Of a stretch of 64,000 nucleotides of DNA, positions 12,701-25,579 are shown one piece after another (position 1 is the first letter of the stretch; the number at the start of each line of letters is the position of its first letter). The translations under genes were made by a program, and so were the position numbers. The stretch is from Desmodesmus armatus. Taxonomy: Eukaryota > Chlorophyta > Chlorophyceae > Sphaeropleales > Scenedesmaceae. The stretch lies in the NCBI GenBank assembly GCA_007449985.2, contig VIIQ02000122.1, forward strand, positions 62,001 through 126,000. Direction: 5' to 3'. The notes beneath the pieces were generated by a model. The model ran no database searches. It had not been told where the DNA came from and saw nothing but the letters and a program-made list of their open reading frames with translations.

Positions 12701-14062
12701 ACAACAGCAGAAGCTGCATGCCCAACCATCATCGAATCACAAAACAGCCGGGAAGTCGCCAGCAGGCCGCACCTGCATGTCAAAGGTGCTGAACTGTGAG
12801 GCCCCAGGGTTGCACATGTGCTCCTCCACCTCTGCGCTCATGTGGCGCGTCACTGCCAGTCCCAGCTGCATGGCGGCAGCAGCAGCGTCTGCATGGGCGT
12901 TGAGCCTGCACAGCAGGAACAGAAACAGCACAAGTACGATGCAGATATCAGAGGACCGCTGTCTGCCAGGAAAGAGGCTGATGGGCACTTGCAGATATGT
13001 GCACCACACCTTCTGACGTCAGAGTGCACCAGTGCGTCAATTCATCCCCAAGGAGCACCCTGCGTATCAAATCCAGCAGCATTGTATGTTATCACACATT
13101 ATCACGACTCCTCAGTGTGCCTCACAACAAAAGGTGCTCTCCAGACAGACCACTGCCTATAGCGCACCTGCCGATAGCATCCGCTGTCCACAGCCTGCAA
13201 GTGTGGTTGATGATCCTGAGCAAGTGATGTGCGTGTTGTCGAATGGTGGACGCGAACAGCGTCTTCGTTACTGCGACGCCCGTTTTCGCCAGCTCCCCGT
13301 ACGTGATGAATGACTTGTCCTTGGCCTGTTTTGACAGCTCCACTGCTGCTGCTATCATCAGTGCTGGCAGCTGCTGCAGCAGGCCGGACTGCTGCACCTG
13401 CTGCCGCACGCTGGCTTGCAAGCTGGGGTTCCCCACGTGGGTGGTGTATTCGAGAAAGTAGTCGCCGCCTTTGCTGAAGAAGGTTTCAAGCAGGCGCATG
13501 GCTGCGGGGATGCCTGGTGACCTGGAGTACTGCTGGGCTGTTTGCGCGATTGCTGTGCAGGCATGCAGAGGCCACTGCAGGAGGGTCAGCACGCAGGACA
13601 TGCAGCAGGTGTGGACCACCAGCATGTGCTTATTCTTTGTGCACACTGGCTGCTGCTGCTGCTGCTGCTATCACTAGTGGCTGTTGCTGCATGAGTCTTT
13701 GCTAGAATAGGCGGCGGCAAGGCAACATTATGAAGTGCACATGCGTCACAACATGCAACTGGCATCAACTGTCAGCTGTTCAGCACCAGCCTGGCACCTG
13801 CACTCCCCGTCACTGGGCCAGGACAGAAACCAAGGCTTGAATGCACGCAAGTAAGCGCTGAGTGTGCCAGACACACCTTGATCTCGTTCACCAGTTTCCT
13901 GCAGGCGGCCTCTGACATGCTGTCTGTGCGCAGCTTGTTGCTGCAGATCCAAGTGAGCTCATTTGTGGCGATAGTCAACTCCAGTTCATCGCAGGGGACT
14001 GCTTTCAGCTGCTGCAGGTGCTTCAAACACGTTTTCCAGGGTGATAACTCTGCGGCAGTCAT
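9779..14062 (-). CDS. MYND-zinc-finger protein, paralogue 1 (one apparent frameshift)
   Basis: Exons: 14062-13877, 13574-13168, 12905-12773 and a large 12221-9779. The start ATG is placed by comparison with paralogue 2: both open with a Met, a PW pair and LKHLQQL. The body is rich in Ala, Ser and Gln with conserved patches shared by both copies (QLPALMIAAAVELS, SPLTPCHHKLFELLGVDGRA-like, QLHSLFVSALKLA). The C terminus is a MYND C6HC zinc finger (CNNPVCG ... CAGCRTARYCDRACQRAHW ... HKPVC), a protein-interaction module. The large exon is one base off a multiple of three. The frame switches between about 10165 and 10240, just before the segment corresponding to paralogue 2's MNWLGDP. Expected product about 1055 aa. 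Its overall function is unknown. It could be a recent pseudogene, but a consensus error is likelier given intact sequence on both sides. Confidence 0.8.
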
Positions 14063-15336
14063 AGCACTGCTGCAGAGGAGTGACAGCGGGCGGCAGCAGC
14101 GACAGCAGCAGCAGCAGCTGAGGGGACAACGCAAGCAGCAGCAACTGATGCATCCTTCCCAGGGGGCAGTAAGGCAAAATTCCACACGGCTAGCAAGAAG
14201 TGCTGATAACTCATGATCAGCTATATGCGAAGAAGCGTTCAGTGCACTCTCTACACACCTGTCTCCACAGTTGCTGTTGGTCAGTAGTGCTGCCTTCAGA
14301 TAAGCTTAAGATCGACCAGCTGGGAACACAAACGTGATGGATGGATATATTTGAAGAAACCATTGACGATATCAACCTTTCATCGAAGAACGTCAGTGCC
14401 AGGTCTTTGGCTTTGATCGTGCACGGGGCTCCTAGTGACACAGGCTTTGAAGCGGCAGCAGATGCTATGCTTAAGTTTTTGGCAACCATCGACCTGTACA
14501 GCGTTTGAGAGAAGCCGTTCTGGGGTGGGGGTTCCTGCAGGCGTTCCAGCAGGCGTTCCAGGCATCAACAGGCACCCACTTGCTGCACACTCACCACTGG
14601 TGACCAGCTGTGACTGAACCCGAAGCAGACCACTCTGAAAGGTGTATGGTCCAGATATGGAGTCCCATTATAATCCTCATCTCTTGTACAAGTGAAGTGC
14701 TGGTTGCGAGCTATGAATTGGAGGGGTGACAGATTTCCCGCCATTTTGCCCATGATGACCATTGCCTGCAAGAATGGCGATACAGCACATGCTGGTTGCC
14801 AATAAAGACAGATCTGGCAGCACATGCTGTGACGCGCTTCAAGCATAGCTTGCTTGTGTTGCAGATGTTGCAACTTGAGTGATGACAACTTCAAGACTGA
14901 TCCACACCACTGCCTCCGCCATGGGAAGCACATCCCATGGTATCAAGGCACCTCACTGACACCCCGGCACGATGCAGCTCAATGCACTCGATGCAGTCAC
15001 TGAGCCGAGTATGCAGCTGATGTCATCAGCCCACTGGACACCACCATCTCGACAACCACCTGCACAGCCACTGCTGAGAACACCACACCCACCACCACCA
15101 TACCACCACCGCTGCCGCCGCCGCCACCACGACCACCACCACCACCACCACCACCACCACCAGCACCAGTCGTCCACACTGTGGAAAGCAGTGTCAGCTG
15201 TACTGCTGTCAGTCGCGTGGAGCAGTCAAAACTGTACAGCTGCCAGTCAAAGCCGTACTGCGGCCAATCAAAGGCTGCGCTACTGCCAGCCGCCTGCAGC
15301 AGTCATTGCTGCACTGCTGCCAGTCATCCGCAGCAG
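14063..15336. other. Intergenic: MYND 1 promoter side, MYND 2 3' side
   Basis: No gene is supported. A minus-strand stretch near 14780-14610 could be a 5' leader exon of MYND 1: it is bounded by AG and GT and encodes CFGFSHSWSP. It has no counterpart upstream of paralogue 2. The interval also holds CAC/ACC repeats and degenerate CAGTCAAAGC-type repeats (15190-15360). Confidence 0.4.
15081..15165. repeat. CAC/ACC trinucleotide tract
   Basis: An interrupted run of CAC/ACC/GCC triplets lies between the two MYND genes. Confidence 0.9.
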
Positions 15337-17572
15337 TCAAAGCTGTGCTGCTGACTGACCTTCCTCTGCTCCCCCAGGTGTGGCCGCTGCAGCTGCAGCT
15401 GCAGCCAGTGCCTGGCACACCGGCTTATGAAGCTTCCAGTGGGCCCGCTGACAGGCGCGGTCGCAGTAGCGGGCTGTCCGACAGCCAGCACAGATGCATC
15501 CCTTGCCTGACACCAACTTCACCTCCATGGACCCAACCAGCGAGCCACAAGCAGGGTTGTTACAGCAGACGGGGGTTGCCAGGCACCCAAGTGCCTGCCC
15601 AGCTCCCTGCAGCGCGTGCACCAGTGCTGTCAACGCTGCAGGATCGCTGCTGCTGGCTGCTTCCTCCCTCGCCGTCATCAACTGCAGCAGCTCCTGCAAG
15701 ACCTGCTGTGGCTGGTACCCTGCAGCGGACAGCCTGTCAGCCACACACGGGTCACCCAGCCAGTTCATCTGTGTGTTTGTGCAGAGGTCCATGCTCCCCC
15801 AGTCCCCACCCGGGGCTGCCTGCAGCCACATGAAGGCTACGGGACAGGACCCGCTGAGGCCATAAGTTTCAGCAATCTGCTGCCAGGGCTGCTGCTGGCC
15901 CTCCTGCTGGGCTGCCAGAAGCTTCGGGAGCTCCTGCTCCAGCTGCTGCGCCCATAGCATGCAGCAGCGCCCATACAGGACAGCCCAGGGCAGCTGGTCC
16001 AGCTGGGGGTCACAGGGTGCCCCACAGCAGGGGGGGTCGTCAACCCCTAGGTAGACCACCCCTGGCGCCACTCTGCTCAGCAGGCTGTTGCCTTCTGCAT
16101 CTGCGGCACATGCAGATCCGTCGATTTTAAATGCGGCTGTAGCACCTGCATCGGCCAGTATCCTTGCAGCGCATAACGCAGCTGCAGCAGAGTAGTGCAC
16201 AGGCAGCATCCCACTGCTAGGCTCACTGCTGCATGGTTGCAGCAAGCTTGCCAGCTTCAGCGCGCTGACAAATAGGCTGTGCAGCTGCCGCTGAGCCACA
16301 CTGCCAGGCCCAGCTTCTGCTGCTAGAGCTACCAAAGGTGCCATCGGCTGCTGCAAAACATCCCCTCCTTGCCCCCCAGTGTACTCAAGCAGCGTCAGCA
16401 TGCTGTGCATGACATACGCTGCATCATCAGGCAGCATTTGACCAGCTGTAATAGCTGCACTGGCTCTGCGTGTGTACCGCTCTAGGGTTGCCATCACCTC
16501 CACAGCCAGCTCACGCACACCGGCCATTGCAAACAGCGCATAGTGCACCATTGGAGGCAGTGCCTGGTCCCCTTCTGGTGTTCCATAGTACGCCGCTGTC
16601 AGCCTTGCGGCCAGGTCAGGGTCTGGGATCTGCTTGGCCCACACAGCAGGCTGCACCAGTTTGCACAGGATGTCTGCCAGCCGCGCCAGGCACCACATGG
16701 TAGAGCCTGGCTTGCCTTCGTCCTCATCCTCACTCGCTGCTGCTGCTGCTGACGCTGCTGCTGGTGCTGGTGCTGCTGGTGCTGCTGCTGCTGCTGACGC
16801 CGCTGCTGCTGCTGCTGGTGGTGAAGCAGCAGATTCAGACCCTGTCACGCGCAGGTGCTGATGCAGGCTTGCTGACAGCGTGCACCCCAGCTGCAGCAGC
16901 TGCCTGAGCTCCATATCAGGAAGGCAGCAAGAAGGGAGCACTCCAGGACCACTAATGGTCTGACACGGAGGTGGCAGCCTCTCACGCCAGGCTACAAGCG
17001 CAGTTGCGCTGGCCTGTAAAGCCACTGCGCAAAGATTGACAAAGCACGGATGCTCAGCTGGCAGTGCTGCCGCATGATGCAGCAGCACCGAAGGCAGCAG
17101 CAGGTGCAGCTGCCGCTCCAGCTGCTGCCGCTGCGAGGGACCACTCGGCTGCGCTGCATCCACGTTCACCCACACGTGCTTCACGTACGGTTCTACGTGG
17201 ACTCGGTATCTGTTCAAGCTCAAGCCGTAGTGCCTGGAGACCGCTGCCGCCCAAAGCACTGCCCTGCCGTCCACCCCCAGCAGCTCAAACAGCTTGTGAT
17301 GGCAGGGCGTGAGGAAAGAGTACCGCTCACAAGCCAGCTGCCAGTCGTCAATCAGCTTCTCCACACAGCAGGGGCACTTGCCAATGGCGTAGGTGAACCC
17401 TGGAGGGGTCCGAGTTGCCACCTGCCACTGCTGCTGCTGGTCACTGTCCGACAGGCTGGCGGTGCTGCTGCTGGTGCCACCCTGCAGAAGAGACCTGATT
17501 GCGCCTTCAAGTGCAATATGGGATGCGTCGCTGCTGCCGCTGCTGCCGTCACTACCGCTGCCATCAGCACGG

Positions 17573-17603
<31 letters not shown>

Positions 17604-17811
17604 CGTCAGAGTGATTCCGGTGCAAAGCACCACTGCTGCCGTCGCCGCTGCTGCCGTCGCTGCTGTCTACACCATCGTTCTCATTGATGTCCGTCCCCAT
17701 CATGTCAACAGCCAGCGCCGTGATGGTAAGCTGAAGGACGCAGCAGGGCACCACTTGCGGTGCCAGCAGAAGCTTTTGCTCCTGGGGCAAGTGGGGTTCA
17801 AGGCGGTTTTG

Positions 17812-17859
<48 letters not shown>

Positions 17860-19402
17860 AGCAGGTCCCATGGTACCCATTATGACGGCTACTGTGTCCA
17901 TAGCCCAGTAAGCTTGCTTCATGAGATCCTGCAGCCGGTGCAGGACAATGCAGCAGGATGTGTGGTTGCTGCGCCTTCTCGCCAGTGTGTGACTGTCATA
18001 CACTATCACACTTTTTGTGGTGATGCTGCTCATCAACTTGCTGCCCATGAACCCCAACTGCGAGGCACCATCCTTACACAAGGGCTGCATCCTGTAATCA
18101 TTGCTGTCCAGCCAATGCAGAGTATTGACTTGAGAGGCCTGTGGTGTGAAAGCCACTGTGAAAAGGCTTGACTGTGATGATAAGCAGCAGGACCAACCAT
18201 AATAGTCCACGCAGAGCACCCTAAGGAGCCCCGGCCAGCCACCCAAGAGTGATGGCAGCTCCGTTTGTTGTGTGAGGCTAGATCTTGGGCTCCCGGCAGC
18301 CTCGGCTGTTGTGTGTGTGGCCAGCCGGTGGGGGTCCGCCCCCCTTGTACCCATAAAAAAAAGATGGCAGCTCCCCGCACCTGCATATCAAATGTTGGAT
18401 GCTGTGACACCCCGGGGCTGCGCATGTGCTCCTGCACCTCCGCACTCATGCTGCAGGTCACTGCAAGGCATAGCTGCATAGCCGCGGCAGCGCTGCCTGC
18501 TAAGACGCTGCAGCAACTGACACTGTCAGACCACAGCTGGCTGATGCAGCGGAAGAGATTCAGCAGCTGACGGGCGTGGGTACGGATGCTGCATGCATAG
18601 AACACCTGCAGTGTTCCCTCTCCTGCTACTAGCATCTGCCCGTATCGAGGAAGGATTTGTCCTTGGCCTGTACTGACAGCTCTACTGCTGCTGCTATCAT
18701 CAGTGCTGGCAGCTGCTGCAGCAGGCCGGACTGCTCCACCTGCTGCCGCACGCTGGCTTGCAGGCTGGGCTGTGAGTCGGAGCGTCCAGCGTCCAGATGC
18801 TGTGGGCCGCTGCTCTGAAAGAAGGTTTCCAGGTACTGAACAACTGCAAACATGACAGAAGACTTGGGCTGCTGCTGCGCTGTTGACGCGACGGCTGTGC
18901 AGGCATGCAGGGGCCACTGCAGGAGGGCCAGCACGCAAGACATGAGCAGGTGTCAGTATCTTGCACCTGGTGCTTGAGCATTCAAGCGCACTAGCTCCTG
19001 CTATCACCATTACAGGCTATTGGCTTCCTGCACAGAGTTCAGGCCTGAGACCAGAACCTTAGAGGAAGGGCAGGCCCCATCTTTGAAGGGCATGGCTAGT
19101 GGCTATCCTGCACCTGTGCTGCCATCTGGATGCAAAACGTCAAATACAGGCTTGCCGTGCGCCACAAACATAGCTTTGGTCAACTTGCTTTGGATGTTGA
19201 AATTTCACCCTCAACACACCTTGACCTCATCCACCAGCTTCCTGCAGGCTGGCTCAGACATGGCCTTGTGCTGGTGCTTGTCATACATACGCAGCAGCTC
19301 GTTCACAGCTCTCGTTTCCACCTGTCTGTTGCCAGGTTGTCTTGCTAGCTGCTGCAGGTGCTTCAAGCTCAAATCCCAGGGCACTACCTCCAATGCAGAC
19401 AT
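15337..19402 (-). CDS. MYND-zinc-finger protein, paralogue 2 (one apparent frameshift, one lost intron)
   Basis: Exons: 19402-19220, 18916-18381 and 17928-15337. It is colinear with paralogue 1: the same N-terminal LKHLQQL block, the MSEPACRKLVDE block, WPLHACTA, LQASVRQQV, QLPALMIAAAVELS, DLMKQAYW, TITALAVDMMG, CHHKLFELLGVDGRA and a C-terminal MYND finger (CNNPACG ... CAGCRTARYCDRACQRAHW). Exon 2 spans what are two exons in paralogue 1, so the intron at 12906-13167 of copy 1 has no counterpart here. Exon 2 (536 nt) needs one more base to stay in frame; the break is near 18650, after the KDKSF motif. Poly-Ser and poly-Ala tracts vary between the copies. Product about 1100 aa. MYND fingers bind proline-rich partners; the rest of the protein is unassigned. 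Confidence 0.82.
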
Positions 19403-21054
19403 GTCAACCCTGCACACAGCAGCAGCAGCGGATTGTTGCAATCAATGTGGCCGGATTGGAAGGACAAATAAGAAAGCAGCAGTAGGCAGTGCCATTCTTT
19501 TGATTGGGGTCATGCGTATGCTTGTAAGCAGCAGCATCGCCCAGCTGGATGCAGCCAGCCTTGCCCCCACACCTTTTGCTTCCCCTGCACCCTGCAGAGC
19601 CACGTACACCTTGTTGACGGTTTTGCTAGGTTGAGGTGTGTCGTTCAAATGAAGCGTTTCGTTGAGGAAAGCGTTGTGCATACGTTTCAGTTCGGCGGTA
19701 AAAGTGTGGCGCCACTGCTTCGCGCTGGTCCAGCCCATCCACCCTTTCGAGGCTTGACGGCCATTCAAAAGGTTCTACTCACGACCGGCGGTTACATTGC
19801 GCAAGTTGTCGCCCTTTGTTCTGTACAGTACTGCACAGCCTGTACAACTCCCATTGGCAAGTAATGCGTTGCTCTCGTCAGTGTGTACTTCGTTGCAAAA
19901 CCCAAAATGTATATGAATTATTCAAGCCGGTTACCTGGACCCTGCACTCAACGTACCTAGCTGCAGAGCTGGTGTGCTCAGCATAGTATGCTGCGATCAC
20001 TCTGATATGTTGGGAACAGCAACAAAAGCACTTGTAGCACATAACTGCATTTTGTGTCCTGCATGGTGTTGTTGCACACCAATAGATTGGCTTGCTGCTG
20101 TTGTAGTAAGATCGCAGAGGCTGAAGCTGCCGTGTCTGTCAACGAAAAGAAGTGGCTTGCTGCTGTGACTTGCAATGCCATGATGCTTGCCTGATAGAGA
20201 ACCCATACTATAAGACAGTGCCCGGAACCGGGGAGGTAGCAAGATTTCCAGAACCCATACTATGTGTGTGTGCACGCTGTGTGGCGGCTATGCCAGCTTG
20301 CAGCTCTAGTCATGTACTACACACGGAACTACCTTGAAACTGGTGTGTCTGACAGTTGCCATGTCGGTGTCTTCACATCTACCAATTGTGGACAGACGCC
20401 CCATTATGACAGAGCATCCACTCACCCCCCCCCCCCCACCTGCCCTGCAGGTCAGCCCTGCTGAGCGCCAGCAACTGGTGCAACATCCAGACTCGCAACT
20501 GCAATGCAAAGTTGGCCTGCAATGGACAGTTGCGGACCCATGGCAGTTTCAGAAGGCGGACCTTACAAGCAAGCCTGCCCGGGAGTGGCTCAGCTTGTCC
20601 TTGCAGCTTGCTTGCCACACTCACTGTCACAGCATGGTCAAAGTAAGCCTCTGGTCAGAAAACACAATAAAAAGGTCACACCCACTGTCAAGACAGGCGC
20701 GACACCATGTGACGAAAGCAAAATCACAGCCCAATGCGATGCAAGGCAGCAGCAACATCAAGCAGCAGCAACAACACTGGGATATACATGGTCTGGACCA
20801 CCAGGGGTGAGCAAACCCTCAAAAGTCATCACGCACATGCACTCACACTCCACTCAGACGCCACATCTCCGGCCCCACAGCCCCATAGAACAACCCTGCA
20901 GCACTGATGAGTTTGAGTAGCGCAAGGGGTTTGAGTAGCGCAAGAGGGCGCAGCAAGCATACAGTACAACTGCTGCAGTCGCTGCGACTGCAGCAGCAAG
21001 GACAAGCAACCCTGCAAAATGGTGGCTGTACCGACAACCGACTCGAAAGCCCTG
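19403..21054. other. Intergenic between MYND 2 start and TRM1 stop
   Basis: No exon is supported. It contains a poly-C run near 20430 and CAG-rich patches. The MYND 2 promoter and the TRM1 3' end must lie here. Confidence 0.45.
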
Positions 21055-24000
21055 TCACCGCTTGCCACCTGCCAGTGCAGGCTCTTGCTGCTGCTGCTGC
21101 TGCCGCGGCCGCTTTGCTGCCCTGCTGTTGGATGCATCCCCATCCCCATACAGGTCATCCAGCTCTTCCTCCCAGTTTTCATCAAGCTGCACTGGCTGCT
21201 GCTGCTGTGGCGGCGGCGACTGCTGCTCCTGCTTGATGCCATTGCTGCCACCAGCCGCCGCTGCTGCCGCTGCAGGCCCCTCCTGCTGCTGCTGCCGACT
21301 GCGGCGCTGCTGCGCCTGGATCTCCTGCTGCCGCTGCTGCTCTGCCGTCAGGGGCTTCCCATGCCGCGCCTTGGGACCCCAGTACGCAGGGTTCTGCACA
21401 AACCGCGCCACGCCCTGCTTGACGCTGTGCGGCACAGCACCCTGCGCCCGTCTGAAGTCCGCCTGAGTTTGGACCTCCTTACCCAGGATGGCTGCTGCAT
21501 AGCTGTTGGGCTCGGGGTCCTTGACAGGGTGCAGCTTGATCCAGCAGCGCACGATGTCCCAGACCACTTGTGGGGGCGCGTCTGTTTTGAGGGCGAGGGG
21601 ATTGGCGTGGCTGCCGCTGACCCTGTAGCCTGCGTTGATGATGGCGCTGCGGATCTGCTCGGCCTTGGGGGGCGTGCACTTGACCCTCTTGCACATATCA
21701 TGCACGCTGCGGGCAGCAGGAAGGACGACAGGCGGCAGGGGGTGAGACACGAACACTGGTGCCGGGGTCACACGGCTGGCGCTGCTATTGGGCAGTGGGG
21801 CCGGCAGCACACACTGGCAGGCAGCAGTTGCTGTGTCACCCTGATCACGACCACAACAAGAGCAGCATCACAGTGCACTCTGCATCAAGTCAGCTGTCGG
21901 ACACTGGCACATGCAGCTGAACATTGACCGCCTGATGTGTGCGTCACTGGCATCAGCACCCAATACGAGCAGCACCACCCCAGGCCGCATTGCGGTGACT
22001 ATACTCACTTGTAGTACAACGGCACGTCCGGCAGCTCCTCCATGACAGCAGTGAGGATGCCCTTGAGCCGCGCAAACGCCGCATAGCGCTCCGACTCCTC
22101 ACTCATCTGCTCCAGCAGCCCTGCAACCCACTCCTGGTCGTGCATAGGCCGCGCCCAGATGGGCCCACCCATGAGGTAGCCAGAGCCGCTCTCTGGACAC
22201 CTGCGAAGGTGGCAGGGGCAGGGGCAAGACAAGGGAAGTTTGATAACCAGGCATGGATTGAGCTGCGGCAGGCAAGTGCGGTACCGTGATGCTTTCACTC
22301 CTGACAGAGAGCAGTATCAGTGGGGCTCTCGATGCACGGAAGATACAGGACCAGATCACCAGAACAAAACAAAAGAGGGTGGTGCTGCTGTCAGACAGTA
22401 CGAATACAGATAGAAGTACTACATAGAGATTCAGATTTTGCCCTATCTTTGTTGCATCCCTCAGCGCACCACCGCTCCAAACACACAACCACAACACACA
22501 GCTGCAAATACTTTTACATGCAAACATCACAAAAGTGGCAACACAACAGAGGGTGCCCAGCATAATACACTCAGCTGGCCACATACACAACTCTGCTACT
22601 CCAAAACATCGAGTCTGGCTGCTGTCAGTGTACGAATACAGTCTCCATGGTTTTGTGGAGTCAGATTGTTGCAGTTATGAATATCATCACCCAGCAGGGC
22701 CAGAACGCAGTTCAAACCACTCAACCACCATACAACACTCCGCCAAGACCCCAGCCACCATCACGACAGGGTGTAACACACATGCAGCAACACGGACAGA
22801 TGGCAAACCCCACCAACATGGGGTAGAACAAGCCCACGCCACGAGCAGTCAAGATGTGAAATGGTCTGTTACCCCCTCCCCCCCCCCCCCGACATGTGAA
22901 CTCACTTCAAGCTGGGCACTTGTGGTCCATGGGAAGCCATGAACTTGGTGGTGTTGCCTTTCTCCTGCACTTGACCCACAGGCTGCAGCCACCAGCTGTC
23001 ACAGCCTGAGCTCTGCCACACGTACGCCTGCTTGGATGCCGACAGCTTGATCTCGCCAGGAGACGTGTACACGCGCACGAAGACCTGCGAGCAGCACACA
23101 GCACAAGCAGGTAGTGTCAGTGGACCTGGAAAACAGGGGTGCCATTACTGGCGTGCTGCCCTGTTGCTCAGGACTGGCGATGTGATGTCATGTCGGCCTT
23201 CAGCAACTGCACAACGCGCAACTCATCCCCCATGCGTCTGTAACACAAATGTAACACAAAACAGCTGCTGCAACACCCAATCCCAAACTACCCAGCGCCC
23301 CAGAAACTCATACGGCTGCTGCTTACCCTGAGGTAGAAGTCCATGTGTACCGCCAGCAGCGGCTGGATGTAGCGCTTGTGCCGGTTAGCATGGGACTCTA
23401 TACAGCCCAGCAGAATGCGCACAGCGCCCTCATGGCAGTAGGGCCGATGCAGCGGGTAGGCACCATACTTGGTCCAGCACACTTCACCGCTGTTGCCACA
23501 CAGAACAGCCATGTCTGTGGCAGTGACGGCTAGGATGCCACCCTCTGCCACTGACTGCACTGCGCTGTCCAGCAGGTGGGCGGGTGTACCATAGGGGTCG
23601 AGGTCGAGGGCGTCGTAGGCCTGAGGTACAGCAGCAGGAAGAACAGCAGTACGAGCAGCAAGCATGTCAGAGAGCGGTGGCAATGGGCATTAGGTGTGTA
23701 TGACCCAGGACTGTCGATGCAGCTTGGTGCCTGAAGCAACAGTGATGGACCATGGACTGGCGGCCAGCTGTGTTGCAACATGTGTGTGTATGAACCAGCG
23801 ACAGCCAGTGCTGCACACACAGTTGCTGTAGTATGCAGCACAGTAGTGGGCCACCACCAGCACCAGCAGCCTTGCGCATACATGCCAAATCCTGCGCGCA
23901 GGACACTCACGTATGGGTTTTGCAGCATCAGCAGCCGCGCATCGCTGCAGTGTGGCTGCACTTTGGCCTCAACCTCGGGCCCGTTCATGGAGATGTTGCG

Positions 24001-25194
24001 CCGCATGGCCTCCACGACTGTTGGGTCCAGGTCATTTGCATCAATCTGGGAGACACCGTCCAGCTCGAGGGCATAGCGGATGGAGCGCAGACCTGATGCT
24101 GCCAGGCCTTCCAGCACGCGTAATCCCTGTTGGGATAGGATGCATAAAGACAGCGATTCAGTGTTGTTGTTCTGTTGGGGTGGGGGTGGGTGGGGGTGGG
24201 GGGGGGGGGGTGTGGAGCGACCTGTGGGGTGCGGAATGGTGTGGAGATTTTGCGGAGGGACCTGCACTGGCGCAACCAATGAATTGCTCCAAGGCATGTC
24301 TTGAAGGTGGGTGTAATGTGCATCTGCTTGAGTGCAGTGGAGATATGTATGGACCTGGAGTAGGACATGCCAAGGCACTGAAAGCCCTGCATGGCAAAGC
24401 AATAATCCACTGGGGTGTACTGTGCTCAGCTGCGATATTGTGTCACTCGGCTTGGAAACGCCGGCGCACATGCCCAGGGCAGCTGAGGTAAATGAGGATG
24501 ATGCTCATGGTGACAGAATAAAGCGTGCTACATCCACAAGCGCTGCGCTCTCCCCTTATTTCCAACATGGTATGCATAACCAGCTGCTGTCAGATGGGGG
24601 GCATGCTGTTCCCTTGTTATTGCAGCCTGCTGCCAGCCTCACCTGCCCTCCTCCCTTTTGCTTGGGTGGCAGTGTGTTTGGCTTGCGCTTCAGGGTGCCA
24701 TCTTTCAGCTCTTGTGCTAGCTGGGGCAGGAACTTGCGCAGCACTGCGATGGACAGGTCGCGGTTGGTGACCTGCAGGCAGGACAGGTGCAGGACTGTTT
24801 GTGCTGGGAATGCACAAAGGTGGAAATGCAAGGAGCAACGCCCTGTGTGCAACTGCTGTGTTGTATAAAAATCAGCTGTAAGCAAGCCTACTCAGAGGAA
24901 ACGCAGCTGCGAAGCAAAGAGGCTGCAGAGCAGCAGCAGCAGCAGCACTACCAGCAGCAGCAGCAGTGGGGAACACGCACCTGTTGCCACGCACCTGGGC
25001 CTCGTTGTAGAATACATCACTGCCCTGTTTCAAGATACGTGCACGGCCCTCAGCGACCACTTCTTCCTGGACTGGGCCATTCCTGCGGCACGCCGGCTTT
25101 GGTCAGTGCAGATCTTGAGCAGCGGAACATCAGCAGCTTGTGACAGTGGCCACACTCACTCTTTCTTGACCTTACGGCCACCTTCTTGCGCCAT
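21055..25194 (-). CDS. TRM1: tRNA (guanine-26-N2)-dimethyltransferase TRM1
   Basis: SAM-dependent enzyme that dimethylates G26 of many tRNAs. Exons: 25194-25160, 25082-24995, 24771-24643, 24126-23911, 23620-23327, 23084-22906, 22200-22009 and 21706-21055. All phases agree and give 594 aa. Landmarks: VAEGRARIL...VFYNEAQ then TNRDLSIAVL at the N terminus; SAM motif VLEGLAASGLRSIRYA (about residues 88-103); ANDLDP; the catalytic-region motif DLDPYG (about 162-167); GPIWARPMHDQEW; YRVSGSHANPLALKTDAP; and QNPAYWGPKARHG. The tail is Gln/Ala-rich with an acidic patch and a basic AAKRPR stretch that could act as a nuclear signal. The start ATG at 25194 gives a 12-residue first exon, MAQEGGRKVKKE. No N-terminal transit peptide is obvious unless an upstream start is used. 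It shares an upstream region with the MaoC-like gene. Confidence 0.95.
22865..22890. repeat. Poly-C tract beside TRM1 exon 6 donor
   Basis: CCCCCT followed by 14 or so C lies about 15-40 bp inside intron 6 from the donor (poly-G in the sense strand). Confidence 0.9.
24176..24214. repeat. G-rich tract in TRM1 intron 3
   Basis: Repeated TGGGGG runs end in about 12 consecutive G. In the sense strand this is a C-rich tract upstream of the exon 4 acceptor at 24126. Confidence 0.9.
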
Positions 25195-25579
25195 TGATTG
25201 TGTTGAGGTGCTGAACCAGCAACGAGGTGGGCTGAGGAAAAAGAGACTTGGGGCGACGGTCTGTCGCAGTGAACACTGCGCAAACAGGGCCAGCTGAACA
25301 ACAAGACGCATCCGGAACGAGTACAAGTCGTCACCCTTCTGAATTTCTTTTTTGGCGTCTGCCGCATGACCGTTACGTAAGGGTTCATGTTCAGCAAACC
25401 TCGCAGAGGACATGCAGCTTTCAGGCTTGTCTTCCAATGCATACAGGGCACTAACAACGTGATCAGGGTGCTGCAACGCTACCAGTGGGTCTCCAGCCCT
25501 AAACAAGCCCTCTGTACACTCTGTAACCGCCAACGCAGGAAACACACAGTCTGCCACCCCTAGAAGGCAGCACCTCACC
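25195..25579. promoter_or_regulatory. Divergent promoter region TRM1 / MaoC-like gene
   Basis: Start codons on opposite strands (25194 minus, 25580 plus) are separated by 385 bp with no exon between them. The two genes probably share a bidirectional promoter. I see no clear TATA box. Confidence 0.55.

Noticed and set aside
14610..14780. Possible extra 5' exon of MYND 1 on minus
   Set aside because: Bounded by AG and GT but has no counterpart upstream of MYND 2; both paralogues have a plausible start Met in the next exon.
17050..18171. 373-codon open frame on plus
   Set aside because: Antisense to the MYND 2 large exon; open because of Ala/Ser/Leu-rich triplet bias.
21019..21927. 302-codon open frame on plus
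   Set aside because: Antisense shadow of the TRM1 last exon and its Gln-rich tail.
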